In this document: one piece after another, positions 42,099 through 50,222 of the stretch
Layout: each line of letters starts with the position of its first letter
Numbering within the stretch: position 1 is the first letter of the stretch
NCBI GenBank assembly: GCA_017617415.1
Contig: JAFZWH010000063.1
Location: 23,278 to 87,277, forward strand
DNA: 64,000 nt
Direction: 5' to 3'
DNA from: Victivallales bacterium
GTDB lineage: Bacteria; Verrucomicrobiota; Lentisphaeria; Oligosphaerales; Oligosphaeraceae
Notes under the pieces: generated by a model
What the model was told of the DNA's origin: nothing
Seen by the model: only the letters and a program-made list of their open reading frames with translations
Database searches by the model: none
Made by a program: the position numbers and the translations under genes

Positions 42099-44975
42099 TT
42101 ATTTAAATTTGCGAACAAAGTAGCCTCGTCCAGGTTCGATTTGGGCGTCCGGCTGGGGAAGAAACTGCCCGTCCTGCCATTTCCAGACATCGAAATCTGT
42201 CAGCTGGGTTGCGGGGTATGTGCCGAAGGGGAACCACTTGTCGCCTTCTTCTGGCACTGGCGTTTCCGCAGCCTCGCCGGTCAGCACAAGCGTCTGTGGG
42301 GCAGGGGCGTATAGCCAGTAGATGCCGTTGGGAGAGAACTTTTTGGTTTGCACATAGGTTTCTCCGGTGTCACCCAGCGTCCAGACGGGGAATTCCTGGA
42401 GCTTTTCAAGCGACTCATTGTCTGGTCCCAGGCTGAGCACCACGAGGTTCCAGCCCTGCTGTAAATGGATGGTACGGCGGGCCGTGACTTTGCAAACGAC
42501 GGTCGCCGGAGTGCCTTGCCAAATGAGGGCGTAGATGGCACTCAGCGGGAGGGAGACCGTGCGCCCTTCGCCAGTAAATTCGAGTTCTGGGGTGCTGCAC
42601 CAGGAGTATTCGTAGTCCTCCTCACTGGCACCGTCTGGAAGGATTGCCGTGAAGATGACGTTCGAGTTGTCGAGGACGGAAACGGTTGCTCCTTCGGCGA
42701 TGACGGAGCCCTCCGGCAGGAAACGGATATTTCGCTGGAATAACGGTGCGCTGGCATCCAGAACACGCAAGGTTACGGAGGTGTCGGGGACGGCGGGCAG
42801 CCGTATGGTCGCCTGACCATTTTCATCGGTGCGCGTGGAGTAGTATTCGCCGTCAGCCTCAATGCAGACGGCGGCGTTGGCGACCGGAGAGCCGTTCCCG
42901 AAGCCGTTGACGGTGATTTGGACTGTTGCGGTATCCCGAATGGTTGTGGCGGAAACATTTAGTGGATTTAACGGCCCGAAGCGCGGGACGGCGGAGGCGT
43001 CGCCGTAGAGGTGCATCTCCCAGGCCTCGAAGAGTGCGTGGTAGTGGTTCAAATAGTTGGAATGAAAGTTATCGTAGAAGGTCTCGCAGTAGTTGACCGC
43101 TGCATTGAGGGAGCCGGTTGCGTAGGCACCGCTGGTGGCCAGGCGGCCGACGGAGCGCCAATTACTCTGGAGGTCCGCGAAACTCTCCAGCTGGACGATG
43201 GGCGGGGTCCAGAAGGTCACCTCCGTGGAGGCGATGACCGCCTGGACAGTGGTATTGGCTTGCGTATCGAAAAGTGCCTGAGTGAGACAGGGAACGGTGG
43301 TGCTTTCGCCGGAGGAGTGGGTACTGACGTCCCGACTGGAACCATGCTCCAGATTTCCCGAACTGCAATTCGGGGCGATGATGTAGGGAAGCATCAGTTT
43401 GTTGGCCAGGTCAGGCACATTGGCTGAAGAGAATTCGCTGGTTACGAACTTGGTGCAGGAGCCGTGGCCGAGATAATAGAAGATCGAGGCACCTGCATTC
43501 ATGGCGCTGGTAACATCATCGGCGAACGGAGCGTCGTTGTCTGCGTAGAGTTCGATGGTGGAAGCAATGAGCCCTGCCTCTTGGAGCTTGGCACAGGCTT
43601 GGGCGACTAGGGTTTTGTCCTTGATTCTGTAGTAGGGGTTGGTAGAGTTGGAGGAGGAGTCATTTGACCCCATGAAAATCCCTGTGGTCAGCCAGTCGGG
43701 GTTGGATTGGCTGGCGAGAGTGGTGCCCGCCTCAATGATGCGCAGGCGGCTCAGGAGGCTGTTGATATGGGCGAAGGTGCTGACAGGGAGGCGTGAGACG
43801 AAGGCGTCCTGGTAGAGCAGGTCGTCCGTGCCGTCCAGAAAGGCGTATGGGATGTCGCTGGCGCAGAGGGTGTAGAGGATGGAGGGGGTTCCCGAGACCT
43901 GTTGGGCATTGTGGCCGTTGGCATCGGTGCCTTGATGCTGGTAGGGCGGAATGGCATTGTAGTCGCCAATGAGAACCAGATGCGTGAAGGTGGTCGAGTC
44001 ATATTGCGACTGGAGATACTCCTTGAGGGAATCGGCGCCCTCGCCAGTGTCCGCAGGGTATCCGGCGGTCTGAACTGTCCAGCCGATCTGACGCTTCCAT
44101 TCGGCATAATTGTCCAAACTTGTCCGGATTTGTCCAATCCATTTTGAGGGATAGACAATCTGAAGTGTCCCGACTGCAGTCGTTTCGGCACTGCTTAGTG
44201 TCTCTGCGTTCAAGTAGGTTCTGCGCTGGAGTTGTGCGAAGTCCGGCTGCGCGTCCAACTGCGGCGCGGCTTCTGCTTCGCCCGTTGCGCGAACGATGAC
44301 GGTGGCCGAGGTCATGACGCGCAATTCATTGGTGGCGGGAAGATACTGGAATGGCGCGACGACGATTCCATACCCGTTGGTGTGACGGATTTGATAATGG
44401 CTGGCCAGACAGAGGTTTTCGGCAGGGTAGGGTGTGGTCCCCTCATAGATGGCGGGGTCCGGCGTGGCGTCTGGTAGTCCTTTGACAGTAGTCAACCAAG
44501 GGCCAATTCCTGGCTCTGGCGTGATGTCTCTGATGGTAATATACTCTGCGTCAACAAGTTCAATTTCGGGTTCCGCACCGTCTGGCAATGCCAGGTCGGT
44601 TCGGAATACGGGCAGGGCGGGGGCGCCGGCATGGTCCAGTTGATGTGTGCCTTGAGTGGTGATACGGTGCCAGATGCCTCCGTTGGGGGCGGTGATTTCC
44701 TCAATGGAATACTCCGGCAGATTGAAGCGGATGTGCAACTCTTGTGGGGTGGAGTCCAGCAAGGTGAACGCGGGGTGATGTGGGGACGGTGATTGTGGCG
44801 GAATAGTTGTCGGCGTGGAAGGCGGTGTGGGCGAGGCGGTTCTTGCCAAGGCATGGACGGGTGGAGCGGATGGCTTTTGGGGGCTGGAATGCGTCCGCAT
44901 TTTCGGCACACTCAGCCATGCCCCAAGCATCGCCAGGAGTAAAATAAGAACTAAGATGGCACGGCGAGATGGCAA
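42099..44975 (-). CDS. gingipain-like C25 family cysteine peptidase
   Basis: 958 residues with an N-terminal signal/anchor helix (RRAILVLILLLAMLGAWLS). After a prodomain-like region (about 50-280) comes a caspase-hemoglobinase-like C25 domain. It contains THLVLIGDYNAIPPY, the catalytic H504 in YYLGHGSC and C537 in IAPNCSSGNLEHG. An Ig-like segment with PDTSVTLRVLD and further beta domains follow. No type IX secretion C-terminal domain is visible; the protein ends in GRGYFVRKFK. The start is a TTG. It probably is a secreted or surface endopeptidase, or acts in surface protein processing. Confidence 0.8.
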   Translation of the reverse strand: MPSRRAILVLILLLAMLGAWLSVPKMRTHSSPQKPSAPPVHALARTASPTPPSTPTTIPPQSPSPHHPAFTLLDSTPQELHIRFNLPEYSIEEITAPNGGIWHRITTQGTHQLDHAGAPALPVFRTDLALPDGAEPEIELVDAEYITIRDITPEPGIGPWLTTVKGLPDATPDPAIYEGTTPYPAENLCLASHYQIRHTNGYGIVVAPFQYLPATNELRVMTSATVIVRATGEAEAAPQLDAQPDFAQLQRRTYLNAETLSSAETTAVGTLQIVYPSKWIGQIRTSLDNYAEWKRQIGWTVQTAGYPADTGEGADSLKEYLQSQYDSTTFTHLVLIGDYNAIPPYQHQGTDANGHNAQQVSGTPSILYTLCASDIPYAFLDGTDDLLYQDAFVSRLPVSTFAHINSLLSRLRIIEAGTTLASQSNPDWLTTGIFMGSNDSSSNSTNPYYRIKDKTLVAQACAKLQEAGLIASTIELYADNDAPFADDVTSAMNAGASIFYYLGHGSCTKFVTSEFSSANVPDLANKLMLPYIIAPNCSSGNLEHGSSRDVSTHSSGESTTVPCLTQALFDTQANTTVQAVIASTEVTFWTPPIVQLESFADLQSNWRSVGRLATSGAYATGSLNAAVNYCETFYDNFHSNYLNHYHALFEAWEMHLYGDASAVPRFGPLNPLNVSATTIRDTATVQITVNGFGNGSPVANAAVCIEADGEYYSTRTDENGQATIRLPAVPDTSVTLRVLDASAPLFQRNIRFLPEGSVIAEGATVSVLDNSNVIFTAILPDGASEEDYEYSWCSTPELEFTGEGRTVSLPLSAIYALIWQGTPATVVCKVTARRTIHLQQGWNLVVLSLGPDNESLEKLQEFPVWTLGDTGETYVQTKKFSPNGIYWLYAPAPQTLVLTGEAAETPVPEEGDKWFPFGTYPATQLTDFDVWKWQDGQFLPQPDAQIEPGRGYFVRKFK

Positions 44976-45009
44976 GAGGCGAAAGTACTGCTGGCGCCCC
45001 GCCAGCAGC

Positions 45010-45058
45010 GAGGTTAGAGGTTAGGTTAGAGGTCCCGTTAGTCAGGTCTCAGGTCAAA
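45010..45058. repeat. AGGTTAG-type short tandem repeats
   Basis: AGGTTAG, AGGTTAG, GTTAG and AGGTC-like units fill the gap upstream of the C25 peptidase gene and downstream of the Nudix gene. It is a degenerate member of the gene-edge repeat family. Confidence 0.65.
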
Positions 45059-45079
45059 CAGTTACCTTTTCGTTATGGA

Positions 45080-45667
45080 TTAAGATTTTTGATTCAAGTA
45101 AGATAACGCATACGCGTAAACAAGGAGTTTCGCGTCCGTGCCGTCACCGTCAGCGAGACGTTCCTGGAGGAAATGGCGAAGCGTGGTTTCGGGGACGAGT
45201 AGGACCTCGATGTCTTCCGAGGCCTCGGGATGCGCCTGAGGTGGACAGTCGCGGTAGTGCTCCGAGTCGATTTCAACGACGACTCCGGCGATGGTCTCGT
45301 CAGTCAGTCCGGCACTGCTGAAGCCGAATGGGATGGTGTCCACGACCTTGCCCGTGTAGCCCGTCTCCTCGGAGAGTTCGCGCAATGCGGCGGAGGTGAG
45401 GTCCTCGCCAGGCTCGACCAGCCCCGCCGGAAATTCGAGGCAGAATTTACCGGCGGGCGGGCGGAACTGTCGCACGAGAACCAGACTGCGTTCCGGCATC
45501 AGCCGTGCGATAATCATCACCGCATGACCGTGTCCGCCGGTCCGCGAGGCGCAGTCCCAGTGGCGCGTGTTGCCATGCGCGTCCTGCCAGGCGATGGAAC
45601 CCAATTCCACAAACTTGCTGGAAACGATGCAGTCTTTGGACAAGATTTTCGGCAGAGGAGTTTCCAT
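45080..45667 (-). CDS. Nudix hydrolase (ADP-ribose pyrophosphatase-like)
   Basis: 195 residues from METPLPKILS. The Nudix box is complete: GLVEPGEDLTSAALRELSEE followed by TGY, matching Gx5Ex7REUxEExGU. The preceding LVRQFRPPAGKFCLEFPAG is characteristic of the ADP-ribose pyrophosphatase group, which hydrolyses ADP-ribose or other nucleotide sugars with Mg2+. An in-frame upstream start would add 11 residues, but TATAGT lies there and looks like part of a promoter, so the shorter form is preferred. Confidence 0.85.
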   Translation of the reverse strand: METPLPKILSKDCIVSSKFVELGSIAWQDAHGNTRHWDCASRTGGHGHAVMIIARLMPERSLVLVRQFRPPAGKFCLEFPAGLVEPGEDLTSAALRELSEETGYTGKVVDTIPFGFSSAGLTDETIAGVVVEIDSEHYRDCPPQAHPEASEDIEVLLVPETTLRHFLQERLADGDGTDAKLLVYAYALSYLNQKS

Positions 45668-45721
45668 ATCGCGTACTATAATAGGTAAAACAAAAGCCAT
45701 TCAAGCAATGGGCCGACTTGA

Positions 45722-45754
45722 TGGGAGTCTTGGGAGTCTTGGGAGCCTTGGGCT
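45722..45754. repeat. 9-bp repeats in the opposite orientation (GGGAGTCTT)
   Basis: GGGAGTCTT twice and GGGAGCCTT once, i.e. reverse-complement relatives of the TCCCAAGAG unit at 420-464. It lies 23 bp before the direct TCCC array, so the two could pair. Confidence 0.75.
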
Positions 45755-45776
45755 TTTTTCCCCATTCGTCTCATCC

Positions 45777-45866
45777 TCCCAATTGTCCCATAGGTCCCAA
45801 TTGTCCCATAGGTCCCAATTGTCCCATAGGTCCCAATTGTCCCATAGGTCCCAATTGTCCCATCAA
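45777..45866. repeat. 9/18-bp tandem array (TCCCAATTG-TCCCATAGG)
   Basis: Ten 9-bp units in which TCCCAATTG and TCCCATAGG alternate (18-bp super-unit), ending with a degenerate TCCCATCAA. TCCCAATTG is identical to the unit at 393-419. The array lies in the gap between the Nudix gene and tRNA-Lys; no spacers separate the units. Confidence 0.9.
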
Positions 45867-45929
45867 GGCAAGAAAACGAAATTCTCCCCCAAAATATGCC
45901 GAGAAGGGAGTCAATTTCCTTGAACTGGC

Positions 45930-45957
45930 TTGCGAATCAGTCAAAAGGGTGTAAATT
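45930..45957 (+). promoter_or_regulatory. possible sigma-70 type promoter of tRNA-Lys
   Basis: TTGCGA (45930-45935) and TAAATT (45952-45957) are spaced by 16 bp and end 20 bp before the mature tRNA 5' end. It is a plausible promoter for the tRNA and perhaps rpmB, but consensus matches are only moderate. Confidence 0.4.
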
Positions 45958-45977
45958 ATGTGCTACGCCTGTTTTCT

Positions 45978-46053
45978 GGGATGGTAGCTCAGTCGGTAGA
46001 GCATTGCACTTTTAATGCAGTGGTCACGGGTTCGAATCCCGTCCATCCCACCA
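45978..46053 (+). tRNA. tRNA-Lys(UUU)
   Basis: A 76-nt cloverleaf. The acceptor stem is GGGATGG/CCATCCC, the D arm contains AGCTCAGTCGGTAGAGC, the anticodon loop is CTTTTAA with anticodon UUU, and the T arm contains GGGTTCGAATCCC. The genome encodes the CCA end. This tRNA is a substrate for MnmA, whose gene is in this window. Confidence 0.97.
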
Positions 46054-46054
46054 A

Positions 46055-46109
46055 TTTTCGCTTTTTCATTAGCGAAAAAAGCCCTCCGCAGCCTATGGCG
46101 GAGGAGGGT
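46055..46109. other. two hairpins between tRNA-Lys and rpmB
   Basis: TTTTCGCT/AGCGAAAA (46055-46078) follows the tRNA directly, then a CCTCCGC/GCGGAGG stem (about 46083-46104). They may process or attenuate a tRNA-rpmB transcript; neither has a forward T run. Confidence 0.45.
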
Positions 46110-46168
46110 GGTTGACTTATGGCGTAACTCTTTCATCCTAAACAAGTTAGAAACATCAGAGGTGTATT

Positions 46169-46396
46169 ATGGGTCAAGTCTGTGAAATCTGCGGCAAGCA
46201 CAAGGCTTTTGGCGGTCACATCACCCGCCGTGGTCTGGCCAAGAAGAAGGGCGGTATCGGCATGCACGTGGTGAAAGTCACGAAGCGCGAGTTCAAGCCG
46301 AACCTGAAGAGTGTGCGCGCCGTGGTGAATGGCGGCGTGAAGCGCCTCACGGTGTGCACCGCCTGTCTGCGTTCCGGCAAAGTCGTCAAGGCATAA
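46169..46396 (+). CDS. rpmB: 50S ribosomal protein L28
   Basis: 75 residues. Starts MGQVCEICGKHKAFGGHITRR, typical of L28, with a CxxC pair (C5, C8) and a second cysteine pair region (C66 in LTVCTACLRSGK) that suggests the zinc-binding form. It is a structural protein of the large ribosomal subunit. GAGGTG precedes the start. A strong terminator follows at 46445. Confidence 0.95.
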   Translation: MGQVCEICGKHKAFGGHITRRGLAKKKGGIGMHVVKVTKREFKPNLKSVRAVVNGGVKRLTVCTACLRSGKVVKA

Positions 46397-46444
46397 TACT
46401 TGTCTTCGACGAGCCTAGTCATTGCTCGATAGTTTCGGGCTGGG

Positions 46445-46482
46445 AAAAGACGGTCATGCCTTGGCGTGTCCGTCTTTTCTGC
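46445..46482 (+). terminator. terminator of rpmB
   Basis: AAAAGACGG (46445-46453) pairs with CCGTCTTTT (46470-46478), followed by CTGCGTTTT. It lies 48 bp after rpmB and just before the rpe start. Confidence 0.75.
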
Positions 46483-46505
46483 GTTTTACTGGGGTGGAAA
46501 TTGCC

Positions 46506-47201
46506 ATGAGCGAAAATCGGTCCATGCACCATTGTTTGAAAGATTATCCCTCTGACCGCGTGTTGATTGCGCCATCGGTGCTGGCTTGCGACTGGGCGCG
46601 GTTCGGCGAGGAAGTGCAAGCCGTCACGGCCGCAGGCGCAGAGGTCCTGCACCTGGATGTGATGGATGGGCATTTCGTGCCGAACATCTCCTTCGGGATG
46701 GATGTTGTGAAGTCGGTGCGGGCACTCTCCGACCAGGTCTTCGATGTCCACCTGATGATTGACAACCCACGCAAATACCTCAAGCGCTTTGCCTTGGCTG
46801 GGGCGGACAACATTACTTTCCATGTCGAGGTGTGGGATGATGCGGACGAGTTGATCGACCAGATCCATGCGCTGGGGTGCACCGCCGGCCTTTCCCTGCG
46901 ACCCGCCACGCCGATTGACGCCGTGGTGCCGTTTTTGCCGAAACTGGACATGCTGCTGGTGATGACAGTCGAACCCGGCTTCGGCGGTCAGTCGTTCCAC
47001 GGCGAGCAACTTTCCCGTATTCTGAAATTGCGGCAGCTCATTGACCAAACCGGCAGAGCCGTTCGTCTGGAGGTGGACGGCGGGATTGCCGAGGACACCG
47101 CAGAATTGGTTCGCTCCTGCGGGGCGGATGTGCTGGTGGCAGGTTCCAGTGTTTTCCGAGACAAGGGCAAGTACCGCCAGGCGATTGACCGCCTGCGTTG
47201 A
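46506..47201 (+). CDS. rpe: ribulose-phosphate 3-epimerase
   Basis: 231 residues. Interconverts ribulose 5-phosphate and xylulose 5-phosphate in the pentose phosphate pathway. Signature segments are LIAPSVLACDWARFGEE, EVLHLDVMDGHFVPN (metal ligands His and Asp), FDVHLMI, and VEPGFGGQSF, LEVDGGI near the C-terminus. The start at 46506 is chosen since the upstream in-frame extension runs through the rpmB terminator. Confidence 0.94.
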   Translation: MSENRSMHHCLKDYPSDRVLIAPSVLACDWARFGEEVQAVTAAGAEVLHLDVMDGHFVPNISFGMDVVKSVRALSDQVFDVHLMIDNPRKYLKRFALAGADNITFHVEVWDDADELIDQIHALGCTAGLSLRPATPIDAVVPFLPKLDMLLVMTVEPGFGGQSFHGEQLSRILKLRQLIDQTGRAVRLEVDGGIAEDTAELVRSCGADVLVAGSSVFRDKGKYRQAIDRLR

Positions 47202-47238
47202 CATTTTTCGTATTCGTCGTTCAAACCAAGGACAAAAC

Positions 47239-50016
47239 ATGTTCATTTCCCATTTCAACCGCTACTTTGAGAAGCACGCCAAGGTCACCTATCTGGTGCT
47301 CCTGATTGTCATCATCGCCACCTTCGTCATCTTCGTGACGCCAGGAGATGTCTTCCGCGGGGGCGGCCGAGTGACCGACATCGGCGAAATGTATGGCAAA
47401 AAGCTGAATGTTGACCAGATGAAGTCGGAGTTCCAAAAGACCACCGTTGGCTTTTGGCTTCAATATCCGCAGTATTTCGGGCGTGATCTTGGGTTCGACA
47501 ACGATGTGCTGCTTCAGCAGACGCTGATGCGGATGCGCTTGTTGCACGAGGCGAAGAGTCTGGGGCTGGCAAAGGTCGCTGACCAGGAGGTCAAAGATGC
47601 CATCGCCAAATGCCCCGTCTTCTTCGAGGACGGCAAATTCTCTCCCGAGCTGTTCAAGTCCACCCTGGACGCATTGAACAACGCCTACGGGATGCTGCCT
47701 GCCGAGTTTGACGACGTGGTCCGCGAGAACATCATTATCGAGCGGGTGCAGAATAAAGTCACCGACGCGGTCACGGTTTCCGATGACGAGATCAATTCCG
47801 CCCTGGCACAGTATTCGCTCAAATGCGCGACAATTCTGGTGGACGGCAAGGCCGCCGACCCGACGGAAGAGGACATTCAGGATTTCTTCAAGAATCGCTC
47901 GAACGAAATTCAGCTGCCTGAGACCAAAGATGCCTTGGTGGCAGTCTTCTATTTTGACGCGCTAAAGGCGAAAGCCAATGAAGATGCCGAGCTTTCCGCA
48001 AGGATTACCCCCAGCCAGGAGGAAATCCAGCGGTATTTCGACACCAACGGCGCTCGACTCTTTGCTGGCAAGCAACTCAGCGAGGTGACGTCGGAAATCA
48101 CCAACATCCTGCTGGATGAGAAGGTCCGCGCCGAGGCACGTCGCCGCGCTCTCGCGCTCTCGCGCTCTTTCGCGACGGTGCCGGAGAACGAGGATGCCGA
48201 ACAGCGCAGCGCCCACTTCGAGGAGGAGGCGGTGAAAGCAGGCGCCACGGTGACACGCAGCGAGGTCGCTACCGAGAACCTCATCAAGGGGATGACGGGC
48301 GAACAGCCCTATCTGGCCAATGCCATCCGCAAGCTTGCCAAGGTGGGCGATGTCACCGGATTGGTGACGGGCACCAACTATGCGGCCATCGCCTATGTGA
48401 AGAATACGCAGGCTACGCCGATGCCGGTTGAGTTGCCGACTTTGACCGAAGGGGGTGCGGACGACTATCTGCGCACCACCATTCGCCAGATGATTCTGCG
48501 GGAAAAGGCGCTCGCTTTCTTCCAGGAGCAGGTGAAGGAACCATACGAGGCGTATGCCGCGAAGGTCAAGGAGATCGAGGCGGACAAGTCCATGAATACC
48601 GCTGACAAGCAGCAGCAGCTGATGGCGTTGGAGACGACCATCGACTCCCAGCTGGTGGTCAAGTTCTTTGTGCCGGAGAAGCGTGACTTTGTGCTGGCGA
48701 CCTTCGCGCCGGATGCCTACCGTGATCAGGTTCCGGAACTGACGGAGGATGACCTGAGGAAAGTCTACGAGGAGCGGAAAGAGACTTATCAGAAGGTCAA
48801 AGTCCGCCTGGGTCGTATCTTTGTCGAGACTGATGGGCTGGAGGGCGAAGCCCTGACCGCCAAGGAGGCAAAGGTGGCCGAGGTCCAGCAGAAGCTCGCT
48901 GCCGATGGCGCAGATTTCCTGGCGATAGCCAAGGAGTATAGCGAACAGACCAGTCAAGAGGATCGCACGCTTCGTGACCTGGATACCCTTTCCGATGCTT
49001 TGCGGGCTGCGGTGGCCAATCTGCAGGCTGGACAAGTTTCTCCCGTGGTCAAGGATGCCCGTGGCAGTTACATCGTGAAAGTGCTGGAACGTCAGGATGG
49101 CCGTGCTTTTACCGAGGTCCAGAACGAACTGAAGGAGGAACTGGTCACTGCGTCGGCCAAACGGCTGGCAGATGAGGATGCCGCCAAGCTCGCTCTGCAG
49201 TTGAGTGACCAATGGTGGGAGGTCTCGGAGAAGAATCCCGAAGGCGCAGTGCCTGCGACCCTGTTCGAGGAAGCGCTCAAGGCATTCCCAGCCGCCAAGC
49301 TGGATTCCTTTACCAATGTTTCTCCGTATGACACGACATACCCGCAGGAGGTTATGTATAAGGTTTTCACGGCGCAGGAGAAGGCACCGATTACCTCCAA
49401 TGTCGTCACCGACAACGGCTCGTATGTCGCGGCACTGACTGGCACGACTGAGCAGCACCTCAGCGACCCAGCGACCGACAACCAGGCTTATGCCGTCCTG
49501 CTGGCGGCTTACCGTGACGCGGTTCAAATGGAGCAGGCCTTGCGCACTGCTCAGAGCGAGCGCGCCCGTCTTAGCGCCGCGCTGGTGGGTGAGGCCAAAC
49601 TGGATGACGTGGCCGCTCCGCTGAAGTTCGATGACCTTCCAGCCATCAGTCAAAATGACATTACTACACGTGCGGCGGTGGTGACCACCATCGAGAACGG
49701 CAAGCAGATTGCGATTTCCGACTTGGCCGCGCAGTTGTCGGCTGCCCAGGCTGGGATGGTACTGGAACCCATCCGTGCCGAGCGTCACTTCAATTCTCCT
49801 CAGCCCAATGGGAATCCCTATCAACAGGTGGTGGTGCCAATGGGTTACCAGCTCATCTATGTCGCTGGAATTGATGCAGAAGCCGGCAAAACCGCTTCCG
49901 ACGAAGTGCGTGATGGACTCCGAGAGCGGATGCTGGCTATCAAGAAGAGCCAGGCCCTCAATGATTACATGGCTCAGCTGGAAGCGCAATCTAATACTCG
50001 TCTGCGTGGCGAATAA
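47239..50016 (+). CDS. SurA/PpiD-like periplasmic foldase (PpiC-type isomerase)
   Basis: 925 residues anchored by one N-terminal helix (YLVLLIVIIATFVIFV, about 18-34). The SurA_N/PpiD-like chaperone region follows (GQYGKK-like EMYGKKLNVDQMKSEFQ, DNDVLLQQTLMRMRLLHEA), then a PpiC-type rotamase region around residues 505-620 (YQKVKVRLGRIFVET, EYSEQTSQEDRTL). It should assist folding of exported proteins. At 925 residues it is longer than E. coli PpiD (623) because of an extended second half. The start is the first Met before the anchor helix; a frame continues upstream in the rpe gene. A terminator follows. Confidence 0.82.
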   Translation: MFISHFNRYFEKHAKVTYLVLLIVIIATFVIFVTPGDVFRGGGRVTDIGEMYGKKLNVDQMKSEFQKTTVGFWLQYPQYFGRDLGFDNDVLLQQTLMRMRLLHEAKSLGLAKVADQEVKDAIAKCPVFFEDGKFSPELFKSTLDALNNAYGMLPAEFDDVVRENIIIERVQNKVTDAVTVSDDEINSALAQYSLKCATILVDGKAADPTEEDIQDFFKNRSNEIQLPETKDALVAVFYFDALKAKANEDAELSARITPSQEEIQRYFDTNGARLFAGKQLSEVTSEITNILLDEKVRAEARRRALALSRSFATVPENEDAEQRSAHFEEEAVKAGATVTRSEVATENLIKGMTGEQPYLANAIRKLAKVGDVTGLVTGTNYAAIAYVKNTQATPMPVELPTLTEGGADDYLRTTIRQMILREKALAFFQEQVKEPYEAYAAKVKEIEADKSMNTADKQQQLMALETTIDSQLVVKFFVPEKRDFVLATFAPDAYRDQVPELTEDDLRKVYEERKETYQKVKVRLGRIFVETDGLEGEALTAKEAKVAEVQQKLAADGADFLAIAKEYSEQTSQEDRTLRDLDTLSDALRAAVANLQAGQVSPVVKDARGSYIVKVLERQDGRAFTEVQNELKEELVTASAKRLADEDAAKLALQLSDQWWEVSEKNPEGAVPATLFEEALKAFPAAKLDSFTNVSPYDTTYPQEVMYKVFTAQEKAPITSNVVTDNGSYVAALTGTTEQHLSDPATDNQAYAVLLAAYRDAVQMEQALRTAQSERARLSAALVGEAKLDDVAAPLKFDDLPAISQNDITTRAAVVTTIENGKQIAISDLAAQLSAAQAGMVLEPIRAERHFNSPQPNGNPYQQVVVPMGYQLIYVAGIDAEAGKTASDEVRDGLRERMLAIKKSQALNDYMAQLEAQSNTRLRGE

Positions 50017-50050
50017 TTCTGCGCGACGCCAATCCTCTTGAACCAAGGTA

Positions 50051-50084
50051 CGCCGGTCGTCGCTCTGCGATGGCCGGCGTTTTG
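50051..50084 (+). terminator. terminator of the PpiD-like gene
   Basis: CGCCGG (50051-50056) pairs with CCGGCG (50074-50079), followed by TTTTGGGTTT. It lies 35 bp after the stop codon. Confidence 0.75.
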
Positions 50085-50200
50085 GGTTTATGGAGACGCC
50101 GAAGTGAAAATACTCTGGCATTGCTCCCCTGCGGGTTTATTCCATGGTTTGTATCCTACAATTCTACGGGGGCTCGCGCCCCGCACCCCCGCATCTCACA

Positions 50201-50222
50201 TTGCTAATTGCTAATTGCTAAT
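50201..50222. repeat. TTGCTAA heptamer repeat spanning a translation start
   Basis: Three TTGCTAA units directly precede or include the start of the next gene. Each unit contains a TTG, so the repeat supplies possible start codons (TTG 50208 is in frame) and leaves no room for a Shine-Dalgarno sequence. The reverse-complement unit TTAGCAA occurs at 56983. Confidence 0.85.

Noticed and set aside
47962..50121. 719-codon reverse frame
   Set aside because: Antisense to the PpiD-like foldase; composition is that of a shadow frame.
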